Below are positions 44,226-52,182 of a stretch of 64,000 nt of DNA, piece by piece. The notes beneath the pieces were generated by a model. The model saw only the letters and a program-made list of their open reading frames with translations. It did no database searches and had not been told where the DNA came from. The stretch comes from Flavobacteriales bacterium (GTDB lineage: Bacteria > Bacteroidota > Bacteroidia > Flavobacteriales_D > Sanyastnellaceae), in assembly GCA_947448135.1 (NCBI GenBank), contig CANFLZ010000006.1:1-64000 (forward strand). The letters run 5' to 3'. The translations under genes and the position numbers were made by a program. Every line of letters starts with the position of its first letter. Within the stretch, counting starts at the first letter, position 1.

Positions 44226-44729
44226 ATGGAGACCATTGTCAATCGCGTAGCCAATAGTGGATTGATAACTTTGCATTTGGAAGAAATTCTGGAAGCGCAA
44301 AAATTTATTCGGGTTGATTTGCAACCCATTTTATGGCAGGGCTTGGTCTTGCGTGAAAAAGATCTCAAAGAATTTTTGACCAAAGAAGTTCCTACAGACT
44401 GGAAGGACGCTGTCATTTGGGTTGATTGCCCTGAAGATGTCATTCTTCCTCAATGGACATTGTTGATGATGCAAGCAAAGTGGTGGAATCAAGTGTCATT
44501 GGTTGCATCTGGTCCATTACAAAATGCGCAAGATGCGTTTCTCCGAAATTGGATCGAAAATTTGAGTGAGTCGACATACCGTGATCAACGGGTGATTATC
44601 AAAGGCTGCACGGATGAGCGAATCACCCTGCAATTGCAAATGGCTTTGGCTCAGAAGCTTCTTCCTTGGGTGAAATCACTGATGTTCGGTGAGCCCTGCT
44701 CGACAGTTCCTTTGTACAAAAGGCCATAA
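44226..44729 (+). CDS. DUF2480 family protein
   Basis: 167 residues, no signal peptide or membrane segment. It begins METIVNRVANSGLITLHLEE, typical of the Bacteroidota-restricted DUF2480 family as I remember it, and continues with VLREKDLKEFL and IWVDCPEDVILPQW. Function unknown. Its start is 3 nt after the dxs stop, so it is co-transcribed, but a link to isoprenoid synthesis is not shown. Confidence 0.72.
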   Translation: METIVNRVANSGLITLHLEEILEAQKFIRVDLQPILWQGLVLREKDLKEFLTKEVPTDWKDAVIWVDCPEDVILPQWTLLMMQAKWWNQVSLVASGPLQNAQDAFLRNWIENLSESTYRDQRVIIKGCTDERITLQLQMALAQKLLPWVKSLMFGEPCSTVPLYKRP

Positions 44730-44764
44730 TTGCATGAGGAATTGTGTAAATTGGCAGAGTGGCA

Positions 44765-46258
44765 ATGATCAATATTTATAGCAAAAAACAAAGGTGGAAA
44801 TGGTTTCTGGTAGCACTTGCCTTGCTATTGGTCATTTTTACTTTGGGATACACGCAGGTCATCGTTCAACGCATTCAGGAAGATGAGAAAAATAAGGTGG
44901 AAATTTGGGCGGAATCTATTTCGCGCAATGCCTCATCTACGCAATACATCGACTCATTATTGAAAATTTTACGGGCTGAAGAGGAAACCAAAGGAGTGTT
45001 GATAGGCAAGGCATTATCCATCATTTCCAATGGAGATCCCAGTTTGGATTATTCGTTCCCAACGGAGTATCTCAAGGGAAACAATAGTATTCCTATTTTA
45101 CTTTACGGCAAGAACAATCAATTTCAACAAGGTCGAAATTTACCCAAAGGAAAAGAGCATGATGCGATTTATGCAGACTCTTTGAAATCGGAAATTGTCA
45201 AAAAGTACAAACCGATTTTGATTCCTGAATTGGGAATGAGTTTGTATTTTGATGACAGTCCTTTGTACAAGGAAATTGTTAGAAGACTCAATGACATCAA
45301 CAAAACTTTTATCAACGAAGAAGTTGTGGCCTCAACATCGGCTCCAGTGATTGTTATCGATGACCGTACGGGTAAAATCATTCAATCTGCACGGATAGCG
45401 GAGCGAGATTTGTCCAACGAGTCAAAAATGGCAGAATTAAAGTCGAATAATCCACCCATCAAAGTAACCCGACCTGATGGAGTTCCGATCAGTATTTACT
45501 ACGAAGATTCATTGGTGCTTCAACAAATTCGGTATTTTCCAGTGGGTCAGTTGTTGTTGGTTGCTGTTTTCTTGTTGGTGAGTTATGTTATATTTTCTAC
45601 CTATCGCAAGGCCGAACAAAATCAAGTTTGGGTGGGAATGGCCAAAGAGACAGCGCATCAATTGGGAACTCCATTGAGTTCCTTGATGGGATGGGGTGCC
45701 CTGCTCGAAGCACAAGGTGTGGATGAAACGGTGATCAATGAGCTCAATAAAGATGTACAACGACTGCAAATCATCACCGAGCGATTTTCTAAAATAGGCT
45801 CTACGGCGGAGTTGAAAAAAGTGGATTTGCGGACAACAATTGAAGAGGCATTGCAATATGTCCAAAAGCGTATTTCTTCTCAGATCAAGGTAACGCGTCA
45901 TTTCCCATCAGAAGAAATTCTGGTCGCTTTGAACGAACCTCTTTTTGGTTGGGTAATAGAAAACTTGGTGCGAAATGCGGCGGATGCCATGGAAGAAAGT
46001 GGCAATATTGATGTTAGAATTTTGGTGGAGAATGGAAAGGTGATTGTAGAATTAGAAGACAACGGAAAAGGAATCCCAAAGAGCAAGTGGAAAACAGTTT
46101 TTAAACCTGGTTATACAACGAAAAAACGAGGATGGGGATTGGGATTGTCTTTGGTAAAAAGAATAGTAGAGGAGTACCACAAAGGGCACATTTTTGTGAA
46201 GCATTCCGAACCAGGAAAAGGAACTACTTTCCACATCGATCTCAAACTGGCAGTGTGA
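44765..46258 (+). CDS. Membrane sensor histidine kinase
   Basis: 497 residues from ATG 44765; GTG 44759 is possible and sits 4 nt after a degenerate -7 box (TAAATTGG). Two transmembrane helices (about 12-31 and 256-276) flank a periplasmic sensor of about 225 residues. The H-box is AKETAHQLGTPLSSL with His298, then N-box ENLVRNAADAM, G1 DNGKGIP, F-box FKPGYTTK and G2 GWGLGLSL. The HQLGTPLSSL form of the H-box is common in this phylum. No response regulator gene is adjacent, so it is an orphan here. The stop overlaps the convergent GNAT gene by 17 nt. Confidence 0.92.
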   Translation: MINIYSKKQRWKWFLVALALLLVIFTLGYTQVIVQRIQEDEKNKVEIWAESISRNASSTQYIDSLLKILRAEEETKGVLIGKALSIISNGDPSLDYSFPTEYLKGNNSIPILLYGKNNQFQQGRNLPKGKEHDAIYADSLKSEIVKKYKPILIPELGMSLYFDDSPLYKEIVRRLNDINKTFINEEVVASTSAPVIVIDDRTGKIIQSARIAERDLSNESKMAELKSNNPPIKVTRPDGVPISIYYEDSLVLQQIRYFPVGQLLLVAVFLLVSYVIFSTYRKAEQNQVWVGMAKETAHQLGTPLSSLMGWGALLEAQGVDETVINELNKDVQRLQIITERFSKIGSTAELKKVDLRTTIEEALQYVQKRISSQIKVTRHFPSEEILVALNEPLFGWVIENLVRNAADAMEESGNIDVRILVENGKVIVELEDNGKGIPKSKWKTVFKPGYTTKKRGWGLGLSLVKRIVEEYHKGHIFVKHSEPGKGTTFHIDLKLAV

Positions 46259-46739
46259 GAACCATGATGTAATCGTTCATGAAAAATCCACCCCCGATGG
46301 CCACATCGACAGATGTCTCTATTTTAAATCCAAGACTTTCATAAAATCCGATGGACTTATTGTGTCTATTGACATTGAGTTCAATTTCAGGAGAATGATG
46401 TTGTGCTGCAAATTCTTGGACGGCATGAACCAACAATCGCCCCCATCCGTTTCCTTGGGCAGATGGATGAATGTACAGTTTGTGCAAAATTGTTCGATTC
46501 GTTTCTGTTTGGACGCTGCATGACGCATAGCCCAGCAGTTGATGATCATGTTCCAATATATAGAAACGGTGACCCTCATCCCATTGTTTTTCCAACGCGG
46601 GCAATGCGTACATTTTTTCAAGCATAAAATCAATTTGATCATTTGAAAGCATGTAGTCATAAACCAATGGCCAAATGATGTGCGCCAAGCGATGGATTTC
46701 TTGAAGATCCTTTTTTTCTGCGTGAATGATATTAGCCAT
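46242..46739 (-). CDS. GNAT family N-acetyltransferase
   Basis: 165 residues, one GNAT domain. Acetyl-CoA motif A is LHKLYIHPSAQGNGWGRLLV; motif B contains NRHNKSIGFYESLGF. Substrate unknown; similarity to peptide or antibiotic acetyltransferases cannot be judged here. The start overlaps the end of miaE by 8 nt, so it is probably translated together with that gene. Confidence 0.87.
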   Translation of the reverse strand: MANIIHAEKKDLQEIHRLAHIIWPLVYDYMLSNDQIDFMLEKMYALPALEKQWDEGHRFYILEHDHQLLGYASCSVQTETNRTILHKLYIHPSAQGNGWGRLLVHAVQEFAAQHHSPEIELNVNRHNKSIGFYESLGFKIETSVDVAIGGGFFMNDYIMVLTLPV

Positions 46740-47328
46740 GTACTGTTTCTTTTTTCCCGTATTTCTCCATCAGGCTGGCTTCGAAAACCAAAAATTCTGC
46801 CCAACGTTGATCCACATCTATTCCATTGGAGTACTTACGTGCAAAGCCTATAAAAGTTGCGTAATGTTCCGCTTCAGAGGCCATTAAATCGAAATAAAAT
46901 TTTTTTAATTCTGGATCCGCAATTTCTTCAGAAAGCAATTTAAATCGTTCACAGCTGCGTGCTTCGATCATCGCTGCAAAGAGCATTCGGTCCACGAAGT
47001 ATTGTTCTTTACTTCCACCGGGTGCAAGAAAGGCAGACAAATCTTGGACATATTCATCTTTGCGTTCACGCCCCAGTTTCATCCCACGCTTTTGTAATTC
47101 TAGGTGAACCATTCCAAAATGCTCCATTTCTTCTCGGCTGATGCGCACCATTTCATCCACCAAATCAGGATACTCCGGGAATCGGATGATGCAGCTGATG
47201 GCGTTGCTGGCCGCCTTTTGTTCGCAATAAGCGTGATCAGTGAGGATTTCCTGAATGTTCTTTTCTACGATATTGACCCAACGTGGGTCAGTCGGAAGTT
47301 TTAGTCCCAACATTACCTTCTGTGACAT
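46732..47328 (-). CDS. miaE: tRNA-(ms2io6A)-hydroxylase
   Basis: Diiron monooxygenase hydroxylating the isopentenyl group of ms2i6A37 in tRNA. 198 residues from ATG 47328 (MSQKVMLGLKLPTDPRWVN); the frame upstream to 47409 crosses a terminator and is rejected. The ferritin-like four-helix fold carries iron-ligand motifs EEMEHFGMVH, EARSCERF and SEAEHYATF. DHAYCEQKAASNA is also typical. A degenerate -7 box (minus strand GAAATTTG) lies 4 nt before the ATG. miaA and miaB are not in the window. Confidence 0.92.
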   Translation of the reverse strand: MSQKVMLGLKLPTDPRWVNIVEKNIQEILTDHAYCEQKAASNAISCIIRFPEYPDLVDEMVRISREEMEHFGMVHLELQKRGMKLGRERKDEYVQDLSAFLAPGGSKEQYFVDRMLFAAMIEARSCERFKLLSEEIADPELKKFYFDLMASEAEHYATFIGFARKYSNGIDVDQRWAEFLVFEASLMEKYGKKETVHG

Positions 47329-47353
47329 GGAGCAAATTTCGGGAATTTTGAGC

Positions 47354-47380
47354 AAAAAAAAAGAGCCAGAAGGCTCTTTT
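47354..47380 (-). terminator. Terminator of T9SS gene at 47399
   Basis: Stem AAGAGCC (47361-47367) with GGCTCTT (47372-47378), AGAA loop; on the minus strand it is followed by a run of Ts. It ends the T9SS cargo gene before miaE. Confidence 0.82.
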
Positions 47381-47398
47381 CTATTTTGTTGCAAGATA

Positions 47399-48214
47399 TT
47401 AGTGAGCAACTACGAAACGTTGTGTTTGAACAGTTCCGTTGTTGTTTACATCCATCATGTAAATTCCGTTTGGCAAAGCACTAACGTTGTAGGAGAATAC
47501 TTTGTTTGAAATTTCGGTGAAGAAATCTTGGCTTACCAAATTTCCTGTCACATCAAAGATTTTAACAGTAGCATTTCCTTTTACCATTCCATTGAATTGA
47601 ACATTGATTTGCTCGTTGGCTGGACTTGGGAAAACAGCGATAGCTTTTTCTTGGTTCATGGTGTTGTTGAATACGTCAACTGAACCACCATCAATTGTCA
47701 AATCGAAAGCGTCAATCAAGAAACCAGCACCGCCAGTTGTGTTAGAACCAACCAACAAATTGTGTGTAGCACCATCGGTTAAGTTGCTCACATCGATTGT
47801 AACTTGCGTGTAGGCTGCATAATTGGCAGCATCTGCTGTTGTAGCAAACCAAGTTGGAATGGTATCGCCATCAAAGAAAATAGCAACGAAATCAGATGCA
47901 ACAGCATTTCCAGCGTTGATTTTCATCCAAAATGATAAAGAACCAGCATTTCCATTAGGAATGGTGATGTCTTGGCTTAATACTGCTGTCTCAGAAGAGT
48001 CAACTGCTGCACCGCCAAACCATGCATAAAAAGTTCCATCATATGGAGCACCACCTGTTCCGCAACCTGCGTCACACAATGGAGTTCCAAAGAATGTAGA
48101 GAATTCAGTCCAAGCGCCTGATCCGATTCCAGCTTCGAAGCTTGGGTCATTGATTTGAGCAGATGCAGCCAAAGAGCCAGCTACTGCCAAAATAGAGAAT
48201 AAAGTTTTTTTCAT
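47399..48214 (-). CDS. Small T9SS type A secreted protein
   Basis: 271 residues. Signal peptide ends ASAQ. One beta jelly-roll domain (about 22-175) with FEAGIGSGAWTEFS, FWMKINAGNA and FLIDAFDLTIDGG resembles the MAM-like or choice-of-anchor type; a Cys pair in CDAGCG may be a disulfide. The C-terminal sorting domain is short and complete: AVFPSPANEQINVQFN, KIFDVTGNLV, LPNGIYMMDVN, QRFVVAH. It is monocistronic with its own promoter and terminator. Likely surface or extracellular; function unknown. Confidence 0.85.
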   Translation of the reverse strand: MKKTLFSILAVAGSLAASAQINDPSFEAGIGSGAWTEFSTFFGTPLCDAGCGTGGAPYDGTFYAWFGGAAVDSSETAVLSQDITIPNGNAGSLSFWMKINAGNAVASDFVAIFFDGDTIPTWFATTADAANYAAYTQVTIDVSNLTDGATHNLLVGSNTTGGAGFLIDAFDLTIDGGSVDVFNNTMNQEKAIAVFPSPANEQINVQFNGMVKGNATVKIFDVTGNLVSQDFFTEISNKVFSYNVSALPNGIYMMDVNNNGTVQTQRFVVAH

Positions 48215-48236
48215 AAAGTAGTTTTATTGTTGGCCC

Positions 48237-48244
48237 CAAATGTA
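48237..48244 (-). promoter_or_regulatory. -7 element of T9SS gene at 47399
   Basis: The minus strand reads TACATTTG, a perfect TAnnTTTG, with 22 nt to the ATG. No clear -33 TTG. Confidence 0.4.
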
Positions 48245-48308
48245 ATAAAGATGATTGATAGTTGGAAGAATTACCGGTTTTTAACCTCAAGGGCTAAGAG
48301 ATTAGAAC

Positions 48309-48316
48309 TACCTTCG
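48309..48316 (+). promoter_or_regulatory. Candidate -7 element of rnr
   Basis: TACCTTCG, one change from TAnnTTTG, 7 nt before the ATG, so the leader would be very short. No TTG box at standard distance. Confidence 0.35.
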
Positions 48317-48323
48317 TGTAGAA

Positions 48324-50450
48324 ATGAAAAAAGCAAGAAGAAATGCTTCAAACGGTAAATTGAAAAACAATCTCCGTTCTGAAGTTTTAAAAGTTTTACA
48401 AGCCTCTCCCAGCTCACCTATCAATTATAAGCAATTGGGAGCGGCCTTGGGAATTCAAGATTCAGGAACTCGTGTGCTATTGATGGAGGTGTTGGCAGAA
48501 CTGACAGCAGAAGGTGTAGTGAAAGAAAGAGACCGCGGAAAATATTTGCCTGCGGTCGTTGAAAAATCGCTGGTGCAAGGGATTATCGACATTAGCAGAT
48601 TTGGAACCGGATATGTTTCGATTCCAGGAGTGGATGACGATATTCCAATGGATCGTGGTCGTTATGGAACGGCATTGCCCGGTGACACAATTGAGGTAGA
48701 GATGAGTGGCACTGCCAAGCGTCCTCGGATCAAATTTATAAGAATAGTAAAGAGAGCGCGAGAAACTCATGTTGGTGTATTTTATGACAAAGGCAGCTAC
48801 GCCGAAGTGAAGCCAGTCAACCGCCAATTGGATTTTGTTTTTGTTGTCAAGGAAGATGGCAAATCAACTGCCAAGACAGGCGATAAAGTGAGTGTGCAGA
48901 TTACTCAGTGGACTGATCCGAAACGCAATCCTGTTGCTAAAGTGACCAAGGTTTTTGGTCAACAAGGAGAGCATGAAGTGGAGATGCACGCCATTCTAGC
49001 TGAATTTGATTTGCCTTATGAATTCCCAGACGAAGTGATTGAAGCGGCACATGCTATCAAAGATGGATTCACTCCTGAGGAAATCGCAAAGCGAAGAGAT
49101 TTTCGTGGGATTCCCACTTTTACAATCGATCCTTTCGATGCCAAAGATTTTGACGATGCTTTGTCGATTCGAAAATTGGAAAATGGAAACTGGGAAGTAG
49201 GTGTGCATATTGCAGATGTTTCTTTCTATGTACAACCGGATTCGATTGTAGATAAGGAAGCGCAATTAAGAGCCACCAGCGTATACTTGGTCGATCGCAC
49301 AATCCCAATGTTGCCAGAACGTTTGAGCAACGAGCTTTGTTCACTGCGCCCCAATGAGGATAAAATGACATTTTCGGCAGTTTTTGAATTAAATGACAAA
49401 GCGCAGTTGATCAATGAATGGATTGGAAGAACGGTTACACGTTCTGTAAGAAGGTTCACCTACGAAGAAGCGCAAGTGATAATTGAAGGAGAAAAGGGCG
49501 ATTATCAAGAAGAAATATTGACACTCAATAAACTCGCCAAGTGCTTGCGCAAAAAGCGTTTTGATGAAGGGAGTATTGATTTCAATAGTGAAGAGGTTAA
49601 GTTCAAGTTGGATGAGAAGGGTGTTCCAACAGGTGTGTATGTCAAAGTGATGAAGGATTCCAATCAGCTGATAGAGGAGTTCATGCTATTGGCTAATCAG
49701 CGTGTGGCCATGTCTGCGGGCAAGCCGAAAATTGGACCGCCCAAAACATTTGTATACCGTGTGCATGATTTGCCAAGCCCAGAAAAAGTGCAGCAACTTC
49801 GAACGTTCCTTAAACACTTGGGACATCAGTTGCCTCGTCCAACGGATAGCGTCGGAGGAAGTGTCATCAAAGAATTATTGGCCAAAGTAGAAGGCAAAGC
49901 TGAAGAGGCGATGGTGCAAATTATGGCCATTCGCACGATGGCAAAAGCGGAATACAGCACCAAAAATATTGGTCACTATGGATTGGCATTCCCTTACTAC
50001 ACGCATTTCACCAGCCCCATTCGACGTTATCCTGACGTGATGGTGCATCGTTTGGTGCAGCATTATATCGATGGAGGTCAGCAAGCATCTGAATCTACTT
50101 TGGAATTGCATTGCCGACACGACTCGATGATGGAGAAAAGGGCAGCAGAAGCCGAGAGAGCTTCAATCAAATACAAGCAAGTGGAATTCTTGTTGATGCA
50201 CAAAGACCAAATCTTTGAAGGAAAAGTGAGTGGATTGGCCAACTTCGGAATTTTTGTTGAAATAAAAGAAAACAAATGCGAGGGTATGATTCCGTTGAAT
50301 GACTTGGGATTTGGATTTGAATTTGACAAGCAAGCGTATATTTTGATCAATCAAAGTGGCGAAGAAATTCACTTGGGTGATGATGTTTTGGTCAAAGTAA
50401 AAAGTGGAGATCTATTAGAACGTCAAATCATTTTTGAAGTGGCGGAATAA
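48324..50450 (+). CDS. rnr: Ribonuclease R
   Basis: Processive 3'-5' exoribonuclease that degrades structured RNA. 708 residues: an N-terminal winged-helix-like region, cold-shock domains, the RNB catalytic domain with IDPFDAKDFDDALS (the Asp cluster binding Mg) and HIADVSFYV, and a C-terminal S1 domain (GKVSGLANFGIFVEI). The basic N-terminus KKARRNASNGKLKNN is typical. Length is in the normal range. The GT2 gene follows after 14 nt but carries its own promoter-like box. Confidence 0.95.
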   Translation: MKKARRNASNGKLKNNLRSEVLKVLQASPSSPINYKQLGAALGIQDSGTRVLLMEVLAELTAEGVVKERDRGKYLPAVVEKSLVQGIIDISRFGTGYVSIPGVDDDIPMDRGRYGTALPGDTIEVEMSGTAKRPRIKFIRIVKRARETHVGVFYDKGSYAEVKPVNRQLDFVFVVKEDGKSTAKTGDKVSVQITQWTDPKRNPVAKVTKVFGQQGEHEVEMHAILAEFDLPYEFPDEVIEAAHAIKDGFTPEEIAKRRDFRGIPTFTIDPFDAKDFDDALSIRKLENGNWEVGVHIADVSFYVQPDSIVDKEAQLRATSVYLVDRTIPMLPERLSNELCSLRPNEDKMTFSAVFELNDKAQLINEWIGRTVTRSVRRFTYEEAQVIIEGEKGDYQEEILTLNKLAKCLRKKRFDEGSIDFNSEEVKFKLDEKGVPTGVYVKVMKDSNQLIEEFMLLANQRVAMSAGKPKIGPPKTFVYRVHDLPSPEKVQQLRTFLKHLGHQLPRPTDSVGGSVIKELLAKVEGKAEEAMVQIMAIRTMAKAEYSTKNIGHYGLAFPYYTHFTSPIRRYPDVMVHRLVQHYIDGGQQASESTLELHCRHDSMMEKRAAEAERASIKYKQVEFLLMHKDQIFEGKVSGLANFGIFVEIKENKCEGMIPLNDLGFGFEFDKQAYILINQSGEEIHLGDDVLVKVKSGDLLERQIIFEVAE

Positions 50451-50452
50451 TT

Positions 50453-50460
50453 TATTTTTG
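50453..50460 (+). promoter_or_regulatory. -7 element of GT2 gene, predicted leaderless
   Basis: TATTTTTG, a perfect TAnnTTTG, followed by TGAC and then ATG at 50465: exactly 4 nt. It occupies most of the 14-bp gap after rnr; any -33 box would lie inside rnr. Confidence 0.5.
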
Positions 50461-50464
50461 TGAC

Positions 50465-51217
50465 ATGACTTCGATTTCGGTTGTAATCATCACGTATAAT
50501 GAGTCCAAGAATATTCGCAGAGCCATTGAATCGGCATTGCGCATTTCGGATGATGTCGTGATATGGGATTCGTTTTCCCAGGATGATACTGCTGAAATTT
50601 GTCAATCTTATCCGATCCGATTTTTTCAGCATGCATGGGAAGGGTATTCAATTTCAAAGAATCGCGCCAATGCAATGGCACAGCACGATTGGATTTTGTC
50701 TTTAGACGCTGATGAGGCGTTGAGTGATGCGTTGGTCAATAGTATTGCGCTATGGAAAAAAGGCGTTCCTTGCCCGGCTTCCTTCAAGCGCTTAACCAAT
50801 TATTGTGGAAGTTGGATTCGTCATTGTGGATGGTATCCAGATATTAAATTTCGTTTGTTTAATAGGACAACCACGACGTGGGAGGGATTGATTCACGAGC
50901 AGTTGGTTGATGCGACTGTGCAAACTGTCGTTCTATTAAAAGGCGATTGCCTCCATTATAGTTACTATACTGCCGAAGATCATTACAAACAAGCATTGAA
51001 ATTTGTGACGATCATGGCCCAAGAGAAAGTAGATCGCGGAAAACGCACAGTTCATATCATGCGTTATTTCTCGGCCTTTTTCAAAGTGTTTCAAATGTAT
51101 ATATTAAAGGGGGGGATTTTGGACGGGCATGCTGGTTGGTTGGTTTGTTTTCGCTCTGGGTGGGCAGCTTACATGAAATATAAATTGTGGTTTGAATTTC
51201 AGTCAACAGCCAGATGA
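50465..51217 (+). CDS. Glycosyltransferase family 2, WaaE/KdtX-like
   Basis: 250 residues. A GT-A fold starts SVVIITYNESKNIRRAI; the DxD equivalent is LSLDADEAL; RLTNYCGSWIRHCGWYPD and RLFNR resemble the LPS core glucosyltransferase WaaE/KdtX group. It probably adds a hexose to the LPS inner core on the cytosolic face. The stop overlaps the GT9 start by ATGA. Donor and acceptor cannot be deduced. Confidence 0.88.
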   Translation: MTSISVVIITYNESKNIRRAIESALRISDDVVIWDSFSQDDTAEICQSYPIRFFQHAWEGYSISKNRANAMAQHDWILSLDADEALSDALVNSIALWKKGVPCPASFKRLTNYCGSWIRHCGWYPDIKFRLFNRTTTTWEGLIHEQLVDATVQTVVLLKGDCLHYSYYTAEDHYKQALKFVTIMAQEKVDRGKRTVHIMRYFSAFFKVFQMYILKGGILDGHAGWLVCFRSGWAAYMKYKLWFEFQSTAR

Positions 51218-52182
51218 ATCAAAGAATACTGATCTCCAGAACCGATAGCATTGGCGATGTGATGTTGACACTTCCCATGTGTTACTATTTAAAATTGATG
51301 TTGTCCGATGTAACAGTTTTATTTCTCGGAAAATCATATACCCAGGATATCATAGAAAACTGTCCATTTGTGGATGAGTTTATCAATGCAGATGATTTTC
51401 AATCTTCAGGAAATGACAAGATCGTTGGGTTTATTCAAAACCTGAACTTAGATGCGGTAGTTTTTGCCTTGCCGGATAAAAGGTGGATGGAGCTTTTCTT
51501 TTTGGCCCAAGTGCCCACTAGAATCGCTACTGGACATCGAATTCAATCCTGGAAATGGGCTACAAACCGCCCCATGTTTGGACGTAAAAACTCCGATTTG
51601 CATGAAGCCCAATTGAACATTAAATTACTTCGTCCTTTGGGGATAAATGTGCAACCCACACTTGCCGAACTCGGTGCAATTTCGTTGTTTAAAAAAGCAA
51701 CGAGTACTTCCTATCATCGTTTGATTATTCATCCGTTCTCTCAAGGAAGTGCATTGAATTGGACGATGAAGGAATACGATGAATTAGTGGGACTGCTGTT
51801 GGATCAGGGTTTTGAAATAGTAATCTCTGGAACGGCTAAGGATGCTATACAATTGGCAGAGTTTGAAGGGGAGCATTTGAAAAAGGCAACATCAATTTGC
51901 GGGCAATTTTCATTGTCATCATTCATTGAATATATCGGACAAAGTCATGCATTGTTGGCCTGCAGCACGGGGCCTTTACATTTGGCCGCGGTACAGGGCA
52001 TTCACGCCATTGGATTGTATGTAGATAGAAGACCAATTCACCCAGGAAGATGGCGACCCATCGGGCCTCATGTGCATGTTGTCAAAGAAAGTGATGTGGA
52101 TCAAAAACAAATTCTGACTACACCAACTTTGGTCGCCACTTTTCTGAAGTCCATAATGGAGCGCCCAACCACCAAGCGCTAA
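51214..52182 (+). CDS. Glycosyltransferase family 9 (heptosyltransferase-like)
   Basis: 322 residues, GT-B fold. It starts RILISRTDSIGDVMLTLPM, the family N-terminus, and has the donor-site CSTGPLHLAAVQG. The family moves ADP-heptose or similar sugars onto LPS core. It is coupled to the GT2 gene by ATGA. Its 3' end overlaps the O-antigen ligase gene on the other strand by 65 nt, so the last 20 or so codons of both genes share DNA. Confidence 0.88.
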   Translation: MNQRILISRTDSIGDVMLTLPMCYYLKLMLSDVTVLFLGKSYTQDIIENCPFVDEFINADDFQSSGNDKIVGFIQNLNLDAVVFALPDKRWMELFFLAQVPTRIATGHRIQSWKWATNRPMFGRKNSDLHEAQLNIKLLRPLGINVQPTLAELGAISLFKKATSTSYHRLIIHPFSQGSALNWTMKEYDELVGLLLDQGFEIVISGTAKDAIQLAEFEGEHLKKATSICGQFSLSSFIEYIGQSHALLACSTGPLHLAAVQGIHAIGLYVDRRPIHPGRWRPIGPHVHVVKESDVDQKQILTTPTLVATFLKSIMERPTTKR

